A stretch of DNA of 64,000 nucleotides from Methylophaga muralis (GTDB taxonomy: Bacteria > Pseudomonadota > Gammaproteobacteria > Nitrosococcales > Methylophagaceae): NCBI RefSeq assembly GCF_001720165.1, contig NZ_MCRI01000003.1, positions 82,273 through 146,272 of the forward strand. Reading direction: 5' to 3'. Below the pieces are notes generated by a model. The model searched no databases, had not been told where the DNA came from, and saw nothing but the letters and a program-made list of their open reading frames with translations. This document shows, piece by piece, positions 45,864 to 55,189 of this stretch (within the stretch, counting starts at the first letter, position 1; each line of letters begins with the position of its first letter). Position numbers and translations under genes: made by a program.

Positions 45864-47483
45864 ATGATGACCGGTTCAAAACCAGAGTTACCGCTTCGTC
45901 GATATGTTGATATGCATATTATTAAATCGATGCTTTTGGTCGGTATTGCTTATTATGTGGCAGCCTTAATCGCAATACACCAAACCATAACGCCTGAAGG
46001 TATCGCCATTTTATGGCCACCAAACGCAATAGTGCTTGCTGCTTTTTTAATTTATCCCTTTCGTTACCTACCATTTATTGCTGCGGCAGGTATTACTGCT
46101 GAATTAGTAGCCTCGGCTCCATTCTTTCCCCTCTGGTCAGCAATCTGTTTTGCGCTAATCAATCTCTCCTCAGTGTCGTTGGCAGCTTTTTTGATTCGAC
46201 GCAAAAGCGGGCAGAATTTTAATTTTGATAGGCTAAAAAATGGTGCGTATTTTTTAGTATTTGGCCCATTTTTATCGGCTTCTATCGCTGGCATGTTAGG
46301 TGGTGGGGTTTATGTCTTTTTAGGTAGAACTGACACGAGTTATCTTAGCTTGTGGCAAATTTGGTGGTTTGGTGATGCGCTGGCTATGCTGGTGTTAACT
46401 CCTTTAATTGTGGTGTTAGCACGTTGGATGCAAGCAGGTTTCCCACACTTTAAATTGCATTTTTTGCTCGAAGCTTTTTTACTCTGGCTGGTCGTTATTA
46501 TTATTGGTTATCAAAGCTTTAACATTGAAAGTTCTGATAATGCCTATTTATTTTTTACCCCAGTCTGGCTTGTGTTCCTGGGCATTGTTGCGGCTATCAG
46601 GCTTGGTGTAGCAGGAGCCTCAACCACTGTTGCTTTGATTACCGCATTTGCGGTGGAACATTTGTTACGTGGCACACATCCACTAATCGTGAATATGCCG
46701 CAAAATGCACTTTTACTTACCCAAGAATATCTTGCCATTATTGCGATCGTTTCAATTGGTCTGGCGTTGTTAATTCAGGAAATAGCCGAACAGCGCGATG
46801 AACTAAAGCGTCATGAGAATGCATTAAAAGCACAAAATCAATTTCTGGAAGAACGTGTTAATGAACGCACTTTAGCTTTGAAAGAAGTCAATCAAGCCCT
46901 GCAACATGCCAATGATCGATTGGCTAAGAGTGCAGCAACTGACGAACTCACCGGTATTGCAAACCGTCGACATTTTCTTAGTGAAGTTGAGCGTGAGTTA
47001 CAACGTTTGCGATTAGATGGTCAGACTGCCAGTGCCATTATGATCGATATAGATCATTTCAAACTGGTCAACGATAATTTGGGTCACGATGCTGGAGATA
47101 AGGTACTGCGTGATATTGTTGAACCGATCAGCCAAGCCATCAGACCAAGAGATTTGTTTGGCCGTATGGGCGGGGAAGAATTTCTGATATTTCTTTCTGG
47201 AGCCGATTACGATATGAGTAATGCTGTCGCCGAACGTATCCGCTTAGCCATAGAATCGCTAACCGTGAACTATCGTGAGCATCAGATCAACATCACAGCA
47301 AGTCTCGGTGTCGCTCAGTGGGACGGAAACAGTCATCTGGATGAATTGTTTTATCAAGCAGATAAAGCCCTCTATCAGGCCAAAAACAGAGGGCGGAACC
47401 GAGTATTTAATATCACTAATATTGAAAGTGAAAACAGGTCATCGCGGGGTTCCAATCATGAAGATCATTTCGAACTGCCTTGA
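45864..47483 (+). CDS. Diguanylate cyclase with MASE1 membrane sensor
   Basis: The 539-residue protein begins with the MASE1 domain: about eight membrane segments through residue 310, with GIAILWPPNAIVLAAFLI, the phrase characteristic of that family. A coiled-coil linker (about 310-350) leads to a GGDEF domain with FGRMGGEEFLIF and the inhibitory site RPRD five residues before GGEEF. It is probably an active c-di-GMP synthase. The ligand of MASE1 is unknown. Its stop codon is one base from the end of the convergent 666-residue gene. Confidence 0.9.
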   Translation: MMTGSKPELPLRRYVDMHIIKSMLLVGIAYYVAALIAIHQTITPEGIAILWPPNAIVLAAFLIYPFRYLPFIAAAGITAELVASAPFFPLWSAICFALINLSSVSLAAFLIRRKSGQNFNFDRLKNGAYFLVFGPFLSASIAGMLGGGVYVFLGRTDTSYLSLWQIWWFGDALAMLVLTPLIVVLARWMQAGFPHFKLHFLLEAFLLWLVVIIIGYQSFNIESSDNAYLFFTPVWLVFLGIVAAIRLGVAGASTTVALITAFAVEHLLRGTHPLIVNMPQNALLLTQEYLAIIAIVSIGLALLIQEIAEQRDELKRHENALKAQNQFLEERVNERTLALKEVNQALQHANDRLAKSAATDELTGIANRRHFLSEVERELQRLRLDGQTASAIMIDIDHFKLVNDNLGHDAGDKVLRDIVEPISQAIRPRDLFGRMGGEEFLIFLSGADYDMSNAVAERIRLAIESLTVNYREHQINITASLGVAQWDGNSHLDELFYQADKALYQAKNRGRNRVFNITNIESENRSSRGSNHEDHFELP

Positions 47484-47484
47484 T

Positions 47485-49485
47485 TCAACTGTCCAATTCG
47501 GGAAGACGATTGGCTCCCCAGCTGCGATGAATACGATCAATCACCCGTTGCAATTCTTCTGAGCTGACCAAAGCAAACTGGCCCGGTTCAAGCGGATCAT
47601 AATGAAATATATACAACCGGGATGCGAACTCTTCAAATGGTAAAGATGCTTCGCCAAACCGCTCAGAGTGGCCCGAGGTACTGACCTGAATATCATCACC
47701 CCAATTCTGACCACTATCGTTATTCGGGTTGTAAAAATACACACGCATCACATTTTCCGGATCCAATGTCACACGCAAAATGGTGATGGCGTGCCAGCCC
47801 ACAAACCGTAAAGCACTGTCAGTCACTGCAATCCCGGCTGGCTGTGGATGTATCAACGGCTGATTGTCATTGTAATAGGGGTGATAGCTGGCATAAAAAT
47901 GCCTGAGAAAGACTTCCAGCTGCATTAACTTACCGGAGGCAACATCCACATTAATACTGAATCCTCGTCCACACCACCAGCCATGAAATTCAGGGTTCAC
48001 CCAACGATGTGGGTCGCCTTCACGATCAATACAGCAACGGCCCATTTCGGCATAAATACGATCCAGATGTGGCACCAGAATTAACGAAACGGGATCCAGA
48101 TCCATCGGCAAATGATTGGCAACGCCAGACAGACTATCTTGTGAAGAAATCGCCTGACCTTCGAAATGCATAATGATTTCATCATCACGTGCTGCCCAGA
48201 CTACCATTTGCAGCAGATAATCCGGGTCATTGTAGGCCCACATCGAAATCGCTCTGGCCGACTGACAGGTTGGATTATTGCCCTGACCAATGCCCAGTGG
48301 CTGACCCAACATACACAGCACACCCTCTAACAAGCGGCTTGATGCATCAGGAGTGTCTCCGAACAAGCTGTTCAATCGTTGCTCTGCTGCTGGGGATAAC
48401 GGCAGTGATAATTGACGCCATAAAGAGGGCGCCATCGGTGATTGATACAAGATACCGCGTTCCAGCATTAGTGCCAGACCATAAATACCTTGGGCTGTTT
48501 CGGGGAGAATGGCTTTGGCAATTATTGCTCTGACCAAGTCGCTGTAACTCAACAGACAATCCCGTCCTGTTGTAGACAAACCCAACGCTTCGCTCAGCAA
48601 ATAATCGGTTTCCTCCGATAAATGTCTGAGCAATACAGCATGGTAGGGAGAAACTAGGCCAGTATCATGCATCGCGCGAGCAAAACCACTGGCTTCATAT
48701 TGTAATGCGGCATTGTCCATGGTCATCAGACGTTGTAGATAAATGTCTACACCCGGATCTTCCCGGCATGCCTGAGTCGGTCCGTACAAACTGCTGATCA
48801 GACGATCCGCACCCTGACCGCTGGCACCCATGTCTATATCGGGGTTTTGCCGACAAATCGCAATCTGGGTCACCATTTGTTTGACATGATCTACTTGAAT
48901 AGGGCGCTGCTGCAAAATTCGCCAAATTTCATCAGTTAACTGATCAATAACATGCTCATAACCAATCGTTTTAGCGAGGTGTGTTAACAAGCCACGGCTG
49001 ATATCGGCTAACCGACCCTGCAGTTCACGTTCGGCTTCATCAGCAACCGAAAATAAGCGTTTAAGATTTACGGCCAAAACCTGCGTTAGAAAATGATGGG
49101 CCTGCTCCGCACTAATCTCAGGATGTGAATATTGTTGTTTGGCCACGGCCAGAAAACGAATCTCGCTAAGCGCTTCAATCACCACACTATGGGCATAACT
49201 GCTGCTTAAAGCCTGCGGTGTAAGTGCCGGGATTAAAATCTGCGGTGTAGCATAATCTGAATTATCAAATGCACCGGCCTGCTCGATTTGCTGAATATAG
49301 GCCATCATTAAGTCAAAGCCATTGGGCAAATGCAAAATACGTTTTGCGGCATCATACAAGCGCCCAGCTTTAGCTGCTTTACTAAAACTGGGTGCTTTTT
49401 GGAGCTGCTGAATGGCATCATCCAATCGTTCGATCAACAATGATTGATCGGCTTCTGGATGTTTAATGACAGTGGGTTCAGTCAC
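47485..49485 (-). CDS. Uncharacterised 666-residue protein with papain-like catalytic signature
   Basis: I do not recognise the family. The first 380 residues are mostly helical, without signal peptide or membrane segments, so the protein should be cytoplasmic. The last 270 residues carry a set that reads like a papain-fold active site: Q401 six residues before C407 (GQGNNPTCQSARA, the spacing of Gln19-Cys25 in papain), then H565 in VGWHAITI, then N586/N588 in YFYNPNND. A transglutaminase-like or C39-like enzyme is therefore possible. It lies 37 bases downstream of an ATP-grasp ligase gene in the same direction, so the two probably form a ligase/hydrolase pair. The catalytic reading is inference from motif spacing. 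Confidence 0.6.
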   Translation of the reverse strand: MTEPTVIKHPEADQSLLIERLDDAIQQLQKAPSFSKAAKAGRLYDAAKRILHLPNGFDLMMAYIQQIEQAGAFDNSDYATPQILIPALTPQALSSSYAHSVVIEALSEIRFLAVAKQQYSHPEISAEQAHHFLTQVLAVNLKRLFSVADEAERELQGRLADISRGLLTHLAKTIGYEHVIDQLTDEIWRILQQRPIQVDHVKQMVTQIAICRQNPDIDMGASGQGADRLISSLYGPTQACREDPGVDIYLQRLMTMDNAALQYEASGFARAMHDTGLVSPYHAVLLRHLSEETDYLLSEALGLSTTGRDCLLSYSDLVRAIIAKAILPETAQGIYGLALMLERGILYQSPMAPSLWRQLSLPLSPAAEQRLNSLFGDTPDASSRLLEGVLCMLGQPLGIGQGNNPTCQSARAISMWAYNDPDYLLQMVVWAARDDEIIMHFEGQAISSQDSLSGVANHLPMDLDPVSLILVPHLDRIYAEMGRCCIDREGDPHRWVNPEFHGWWCGRGFSINVDVASGKLMQLEVFLRHFYASYHPYYNDNQPLIHPQPAGIAVTDSALRFVGWHAITILRVTLDPENVMRVYFYNPNNDSGQNWGDDIQVSTSGHSERFGEASLPFEEFASRLYIFHYDPLEPGQFALVSSEELQRVIDRIHRSWGANRLPELDS

Positions 49486-49522
49486 TTATATTTCCTGCTG
49501 TTACCGCGATGAAGCAATAGAT

Positions 49523-50764
49523 TTAGATATAAAAATCCAACGATTCCTGATGCTTCAATAAATCTCGCATCACCACCGGATCCTGGCCAAAGAAGTATAA
49601 CAAACCCCAATGTGTGCCAAAGGCGGTGCGTTTAGTGACAGTTTCTTCCAGTGGAGCAGTCAGTTCATGAAAATCAAAATACGGGTGATCTTCGGTTTCC
49701 TGTGGAATCTCCAAACGGCTGACGACACGACGACGCGGGTAAACACCAAAGCAACCAGCAACACCCTTGGCATCAACCACTTCTTTAGGGAAGAACTGAG
49801 TGATTTCGTCTTCAGTAGTCTTCGGATCAAACGACAAAATCAATCCGTGATAAGCATTAAATCCATAAGCTTTTTCTAACAACTCAAACACTTTAAAACC
49901 GGGTGGACGATAAGCAACTTCACCGAAGTACATTTCACTATCACTGGTGACAAAATATTCTGGATGTATAAAACCAAAATCGATATCAAAGGTTTTTATC
50001 AGTTTTTCAATCTGTTGAGTAATTTGTGGACGGTACTGTTCCAGTTCTGGCGTGGCCGGTACAAAAACCGAATAACCCAGCGTCACATACTCAGAAATGT
50101 TGAGAAAGCGAATTTTGCCATTATGGATCCAGGCTTCTACAGCAAACTCCCAACCATCAAGATGCGATTCCATCAAAAATGGAAATTCATCATCGGGGAT
50201 CATATCCACTTCATCTGGGGTGCGAATTACACGGTGTCCGAGACAGCCAGCTTTATCAAACGCTTTTAGATGAATCGGATCATTAGGATCACCATCCAGT
50301 TTTAACAAAGTCTGATTGACGCGTTTCAGAAAACGCACCACATCGCTTTTGTCATGCGCTTCTTCAAAGATACCAACGCGTATTCCACCTAACTGAGCAC
50401 GCCGTTTCATCAGTGCTTTATCACGTAATAACAGTGACTGGCCGAAAAGTCGGGGGTTATTCAATAACACCGAGTTAATTGCACCAGCCCATTCAACTGT
50501 TTCTTCGAACAATGGAATAGCCACGTTGACGCCTGCATCCTGCAGGGTTTGAGCAATTTCCAGTGAACGGTCATTGAGGCGTTCAAAATTCCACGGGATA
50601 TAGGGAATGTTGTGCTCTGTGCAGTATGGTTCAGCCCAGTCGGGTGCCACCACCACGTATCGCCGGTCAAAAGATTCAGCAGCCTCAACAGCATTCAGAC
50701 TCCATCCTAATAACGCGATATAACCTTTATCTGGATTGAATTTGCCGGTTGTGGGTTCTGCCAT
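49523..50764 (-). CDS. ATP-grasp ligase of unknown substrate
   Basis: The 413-residue protein has the three-part ATP-grasp fold. It opens with IALLGWSLNAVEAAESF, has lysine-bearing central strands, HLDGWEFAVEAWIHNGKIRF (the E-x-x-v-e/d loop) and YFGEVAYRPPGFKVFELL, where E and R bind Mg-ATP; the usual asparagine of ExN is alanine. ATP-grasp enzymes join a carboxylate to an amine or thiol through an acyl phosphate. This one most resembles carbamoyl-phosphate-synthase-like ligases seen in peptide or amino-acid ligation. The next gene, with a papain-like signature, is probably its partner. Confidence 0.82.
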   Translation of the reverse strand: MAEPTTGKFNPDKGYIALLGWSLNAVEAAESFDRRYVVVAPDWAEPYCTEHNIPYIPWNFERLNDRSLEIAQTLQDAGVNVAIPLFEETVEWAGAINSVLLNNPRLFGQSLLLRDKALMKRRAQLGGIRVGIFEEAHDKSDVVRFLKRVNQTLLKLDGDPNDPIHLKAFDKAGCLGHRVIRTPDEVDMIPDDEFPFLMESHLDGWEFAVEAWIHNGKIRFLNISEYVTLGYSVFVPATPELEQYRPQITQQIEKLIKTFDIDFGFIHPEYFVTSDSEMYFGEVAYRPPGFKVFELLEKAYGFNAYHGLILSFDPKTTEDEITQFFPKEVVDAKGVAGCFGVYPRRRVVSRLEIPQETEDHPYFDFHELTAPLEETVTKRTAFGTHWGLLYFFGQDPVVMRDLLKHQESLDFYI

Positions 50765-51005
50765 AAATTATCACCTTTGATTTTTGATAAATAAAACAAT
50801 ACCTTACAGTGGTGAGTGCAATTTAGATAATCGCATCATTAATTTTTAACTGATTATAAAGTTGCCATCGTCATGCATGGTGCCATTGTCCATGCCTGTT
50901 TAACCGTGGCAGAAAAAGTGATTACCAGAGGTATAATTTCTTTGTAATGCGCAGATTTGATGCTGGTTTAGGGCATCCGTGATTTACAGATGCCCAGCTC
51001 TACCA

Positions 51006-51455
51006 TTAAGCGGTTTCAACAAGTTGATTATTCATTTCATAGAGATTGATAAAGTCCTGCATACCCAAAGCAGCCAATATGTTCTGATCGTCATCCAGAA
51101 TCTCATACATGACACCTTCTGTACCACGGATGCTAAATAGAACGATCGTGCCTTCGTCTCCACCACTTTCCCGATGCGGAGTGATATCGGCAGGGCTGGT
51201 TTTATAACTGCCAACGGGCCTAATTTCTTTTAATTCACCATTGGCATGATACAAATGATGCTCACCATGAATGACAAAAGTATGGTTCAAGGCACAATGA
51301 CGGTGAAGGAAGATTGGATCATTAGCTGCAAATTTAAAAATCACATCGATCACTTTATTGGCCTGGTCAATGTCGAGAATGCAGTAGCGAAAGTTGTCAA
51401 ATTCGCCAAATTTCTGCCAATTAATATGCGTATCATCAAAAATATACTTACTCAT
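51006..51455 (-). CDS. Cupin-fold protein
   Basis: The 149-residue protein shows the cupin pattern: HRHCALNHTFVIHGEHHLYH supplies the HxH and E/H metal ligands of motif 1, and TPHRESGGDEGTIVLF lies in motif 2. It resembles the ChrR/acetylacetone-dioxygenase-like cupins. The ATG at 51455 is chosen because GAGGG lies seven bases upstream; the frame is open to 51503. Function is unknown. It is 241 bases upstream of the ATP-grasp gene on the same strand, so co-transcription is uncertain. Confidence 0.78.
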   Translation of the reverse strand: MSKYIFDDTHINWQKFGEFDNFRYCILDIDQANKVIDVIFKFAANDPIFLHRHCALNHTFVIHGEHHLYHANGELKEIRPVGSYKTSPADITPHRESGGDEGTIVLFSIRGTEGVMYEILDDDQNILAALGMQDFINLYEMNNQLVETA

Positions 51456-51611
51456 CTTTTCGCCCTCACAGAATAAAAAACCGGATTCCATATTACGCAT
51501 CAAGGACTAATGATCTATACAGAGATATGCCTGTGGAAAACGGGTGTTTTGCCCGATTTTGTAATTAACGTTTTCCTGTTGAGCGAAGTTGTTTAGAGTG
51601 CAGTGAGGAAA

Positions 51612-53024
51612 ATGAAGGTTTGTTTATCTATGCGTTTTATCAGTCTTAAAAGCTATCTGATTTTATTAATTATCATTATTGCCAGCTTCTGTCTTTTGTT
51701 CACTACGTTATGGGTGTTATACCAATCTGATAAACAGACTCAACAACAAACCAACCAAGCTTTGAATTCAGCAACCAAACAGTTGCATGTACAGTTAATC
51801 CGCGTACAAACCAATTTCGAAAGACCAGATAACTTTCCCAATCTGAGCTTATGGCAGGAGGCTGAGAATTACTCAGGTTTATGTGTTCGGTTTATTGGGC
51901 TACAAGATCGAGTTGAACAAAGTATTTGTCGTGGAGGAGGGGTTACGCGTTCATGGCCAGATTGGTTTGATGGATTTTATCGATGGGTGTTTCGTCCCGG
52001 TAAAGCCGTTGAGCAAGCGTTATCTCATGCAGGCAAGCACTATGGCTCGGTGATGGTGCTGCCAAGTGTCGATATAGCGCTTGATAATGCATGGCAGGAT
52101 GTTCGCAAATTAATGGGTCTAGCGACGCTGACGATCGTGTCACTGAGTATTCTGCTGTATTTCGCCATAGGTTACGCCCTACGACCTGGTCGGGTTATTG
52201 TTGAAGAACTGCAGAAAATGAAAGCCAATGAATTTTCCTCTCGGCTACCAGATTTTTTTATTACCGAGTGGCAATACATGGGGCGCGAAATGAATCAACT
52301 AGCGGCCGATTTACAGTCCAATCTGGCGGAAAGAAAGGCGCTTGCATTAAAGCTGGTAGACATACAGGAACATGAACGAAAGTTTTTAGCTAGAGAACTG
52401 CATGATGAGTTTGGTCAGTCATTAGCGGGCTTATCCGCAGTAGCATCACTGATTACACAATTAGCTGAAAAAGATTATCCGCCGTTAGCAAAGCAAGGTG
52501 AAAAGGTCAGTGACATTACGTCATATATGATGGGCTTGTTACGTGACATGCTCATTCGACTTCGGCCAGCAGATTTCGATGAACTAGGTTTAATCGATAG
52601 TTTAAAAGCCATGATTGCAGGCTGGAATTCACAAAGCGGTGGAAAAACGCAATATCAGTTGGAAGTAATAGGCGACTTTTCTGATCTGAACGATACCTTA
52701 CCTGTCAGTATTTTTCGCATGGCGCAGGAATGTTTAACCAATATTGCCAAGCATTCAAAAGCGTCAAACGCCTTAATTCTTTTACAACGAATTTCCTCTA
52801 CGGCGGAGCCCAATGTTAGCGAGCATATCCTGTTGAAAATTGAAGATGATGGAATTGCCAGCGATCTAACATTTATCAGGCGGTCCGGAATTGGTTTACT
52901 AGGCTTGCAGGAGAGGGTAGATGCACTGGGAGGAACACTTCAATTCAAAACCCTTACGCCAAGCGGACTGGCAATACACATCGAGATCCCCTTGTTTAAC
53001 GGCAGAGAGGTGGGCGATGAATAA
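51612..53024 (+). CDS. MoxY-like sensor histidine kinase
   Basis: The kinase has an N-terminal membrane segment (about 12-34), a periplasmic domain of about 140 residues resembling the LapD/MoxY N-terminal domain (YSGLCVRFIG, SICRGGG, WPDWFDGFYRW), a second membrane segment (about 172-196) and a HAMP-like linker. A HisKA_3 kinase follows with the phosphorylated histidine in LARELHDEFGQSLAG (about 264), and an HATPase region ending GIGLLGLQERV. In methylotrophs MoxYX regulates methanol oxidation genes, but none of those is in view. Start is uncertain among GTG 51603, ATG 51612 and ATG 51630. It overlaps the regulator gene by eight bases. Confidence 0.82.
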   Translation: MKVCLSMRFISLKSYLILLIIIIASFCLLFTTLWVLYQSDKQTQQQTNQALNSATKQLHVQLIRVQTNFERPDNFPNLSLWQEAENYSGLCVRFIGLQDRVEQSICRGGGVTRSWPDWFDGFYRWVFRPGKAVEQALSHAGKHYGSVMVLPSVDIALDNAWQDVRKLMGLATLTIVSLSILLYFAIGYALRPGRVIVEELQKMKANEFSSRLPDFFITEWQYMGREMNQLAADLQSNLAERKALALKLVDIQEHERKFLARELHDEFGQSLAGLSAVASLITQLAEKDYPPLAKQGEKVSDITSYMMGLLRDMLIRLRPADFDELGLIDSLKAMIAGWNSQSGGKTQYQLEVIGDFSDLNDTLPVSIFRMAQECLTNIAKHSKASNALILLQRISSTAEPNVSEHILLKIEDDGIASDLTFIRRSGIGLLGLQERVDALGGTLQFKTLTPSGLAIHIEIPLFNGREVGDE

Positions 53025-53676
53025 CCGCCAAATCAATATTCTACTGGTGGATGATCACGCTATTGTCAGAGAAGGCTATCGGGCATTACTGGAAAAGCAG
53101 CCGAATATGAATATCGTTGCTGAAGCCAGTAGTGGAGAAGAAGCGTATTTTTTGTTCAAACAATATCGACCGAATCTGCTGATTATGGACTTATCATTAC
53201 CAGATCAAAGCGGCATTGAAACCATTTCCCGAATCAAAAAATATGAACCTGCGGCGAACATTTTAGTATTTACCATGCATCAAAACCCACTTATCGCCTC
53301 CAAAGCCATCCAGGCTGGAGCAAGAGGTTATATCACCAAAAATAATTTACCTGCTGTATTGATACAGGCTATCTATGATGTCCATTGTGGTGTGATGGCA
53401 TTGAGTCAGGATATAGAAAAAGCCATTGCCCTCGACAGTGTTGCAGGACCGGCAGTGGCAATAAAGGAATTAACGGTCAGGGAGTTTGAGATTTTGCGAT
53501 TGGTAGTCACTGCTAAATCGGCAGCAGAAATAGCAGAGATACTGAATATTAGTCCCAAAACAGTTGCTAACTGTCATTATCTAATTAAACGCAAACTCGG
53601 TGTGTCGAATGACATCGAGCTCACCCATCTGGCCATTAAAATGCAGGTGATTGATCCTGGCGAATGCTTGCAATAG
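53017..53676 (+). CDS. LuxR/NarL-family response regulator (MoxX-like)
   Basis: The 219-residue regulator has a receiver domain with D12/D13, phosphoacceptor D58 in LLIMDLSLPDQSG and K105-region ARGYITKNN. A LuxR-type helix-turn-helix follows (LTVREFEILRLVVTAKSAAEIA, quoted in part, and ISPKTVANCHYLIKRKLG). The start ATG at 53017 overlaps the end of the kinase gene and has GAGAGG upstream; the longer open frame from 52921 is only the kinase gene in another frame. It completes the MoxYX-like pair. Targets could be methanol dehydrogenase genes elsewhere in the genome. Confidence 0.88.
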   Translation: MNNRQINILLVDDHAIVREGYRALLEKQPNMNIVAEASSGEEAYFLFKQYRPNLLIMDLSLPDQSGIETISRIKKYEPAANILVFTMHQNPLIASKAIQAGARGYITKNNLPAVLIQAIYDVHCGVMALSQDIEKAIALDSVAGPAVAIKELTVREFEILRLVVTAKSAAEIAEILNISPKTVANCHYLIKRKLGVSNDIELTHLAIKMQVIDPGECLQ

Positions 53677-53695
53677 TCGAGCTCAGTTAATGGAT

Positions 53696-54922
53696 CTACT
53701 GTGAATAATAATTTGAGTAGTATTTAGGATTAAAAGCAATCGCCATCAGCAGTCCCACAATGCCTAATCCGGCCAGTAAAATCCAGGCAACGCTAAAGCT
53801 TTCTGATGAATCACGGATCCAGCCGGCAATCCACGGGGCAATAGCGGCGATCATCGCGCCAAAACCTTGCACAAAGCCGGTGAGTTTACCGGCAATCATT
53901 GAGTTGGAATGATGGTCCATCGTCACTATCAATGCCATCGGGAAGATGCCACCAATTCCCAGCCCAGCAATGGCTGACCACAGCCACAGACTGATATCAG
54001 GTCTTAATGCCATGCCGCCAAAACCGATGATTTGTAAAATGCATAAAATGTACAAAATAAGTCGGCGATCGATGTTTTTAGAAGACAGAGCAGGGAACAG
54101 TAATCCGGCCACAACTTCCATAGCGGTTAACAAGCCCAGCATCAGTCCAGCTTGTTTTGCCGTGAAACCTTGTTCGATCGCATAAGGTGATAACCAGGCC
54201 AACACACAGACATAACCACTGGAACCCAGTGAAAAAAAGATCGCCAGGTACCAGCTGCGACGGTTACGCCAGAGTCCAGGTGTCGCGATGTTTTGTGAGT
54301 CATCTTTGTCATCGAAACGTCTGGCATCAGGTTTATAAATCCACCAGGCTATCAATGCTATTACTGCGAGCAGGCTCCAGCTACCGAGTCCCATTCTCCA
54401 GCCGTATTCAGCTTCAATAAACGGTGAAATGGAAGCTGATAACGCCGCACCGGCCATGATGCCGGTGATATACAGCCCCATCATTTTTGGGTGTTGTGGG
54501 CCGTAAATATTTTTGATAACCATGGGCATCAGTGCTTGAATCAAGGCAATGCCTAAACCCGCTAACAGCGCGGTGAAAATCAATGCATAGGCGTTAAAGG
54601 ACCAAATTCGTAGTCCTGCCGCTATGGCCAATAACACAATCGAAAAAGTGATGATTTGATTGGTGCCAAAGCGCTGTGCCAGTTTATAACCAGCAAGGCA
54701 AAACAATCCCATCGCAAACACCGGCAAAGTCGTAAGCAATGAGGCGAGTTTAAAACTGAGGGTGATGTCGTGCTGGATAGCTGGTAGTAATGGGCCAACA
54801 GACGCCAGAATGGGACGTAGATTGAGTGCAACCAGCACAATCACTTCGGCAAAAATGATTCTCTCCATAGTGGAGTATTCGTATTCACTGGCAGACATGC
54901 CGTTCCTTTTAGCGTTATGCAT
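53696..54922 (-). CDS. MFS transporter, CynX/NimT type
   Basis: The 408-residue protein has twelve predicted membrane segments and the CynX/NimT family style: LVALNLRPILASVGPLLPAI in the first segment pair, and GLGIALIQALMPMVIKN and IGGIFPMALIVTM in later ones. Named members carry cyanate (CynX) or 2-nitroimidazole resistance (NimT), but the family is broad. It is convergent with the MoxX-like gene. It is 267 bases downstream of tdm in the same direction, with a hairpin between, so any link with methylamine metabolism is only suggestive. Confidence 0.82.
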   Translation of the reverse strand: MHNAKRNGMSASEYEYSTMERIIFAEVIVLVALNLRPILASVGPLLPAIQHDITLSFKLASLLTTLPVFAMGLFCLAGYKLAQRFGTNQIITFSIVLLAIAAGLRIWSFNAYALIFTALLAGLGIALIQALMPMVIKNIYGPQHPKMMGLYITGIMAGAALSASISPFIEAEYGWRMGLGSWSLLAVIALIAWWIYKPDARRFDDKDDSQNIATPGLWRNRRSWYLAIFFSLGSSGYVCVLAWLSPYAIEQGFTAKQAGLMLGLLTAMEVVAGLLFPALSSKNIDRRLILYILCILQIIGFGGMALRPDISLWLWSAIAGLGIGGIFPMALIVTMDHHSNSMIAGKLTGFVQGFGAMIAAIAPWIAGWIRDSSESFSVAWILLAGLGIVGLLMAIAFNPKYYSNYYSQ

Positions 54923-55146
54923 TGAAGATGAATCGTAGCTATATCTCTCAAGCCACAGTTCATTTTGGTGGGCATGCCAAAACTAAGCAAATAGTTTGCA
55001 AATAAGATTGTGTAATGTCGTAGTGAATTGGTGTGTACTTTAGGCGAGGCAATTCAATTTATTGTTCAACTTGCAGTGTCTTTCAAAAACACTCTGCCTA
55101 AGATCTTGCTGGATATTTACTGCAGTGTGATATGTGGTAGGTAATT

Positions 55147-55174
55147 GGAGACAGCAAAATAATTCGCTGTCTCC
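55147..55174 (-). other. Hairpin downstream of tdm
   Basis: A perfect 9-base stem GGAGACAGC/GCTGTCTCC with a 10-base loop lies 15 bases after the tdm stop codon. No T-run follows on the minus strand, so it may stabilise the mRNA end or act as a weak terminator. A second small inverted repeat, TCCTGATTCAGGA, overlaps the stop codon. Confidence 0.6.
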
Positions 55175-55189
55175 GTGATTATTCCTGAT

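Noticed and set aside
52921..53016. Upstream extension of the MoxX-like regulator
   Set aside because: These codons are the kinase gene read in another frame; the ATG at 53017 has its own ribosome-binding site and begins the receiver domain.
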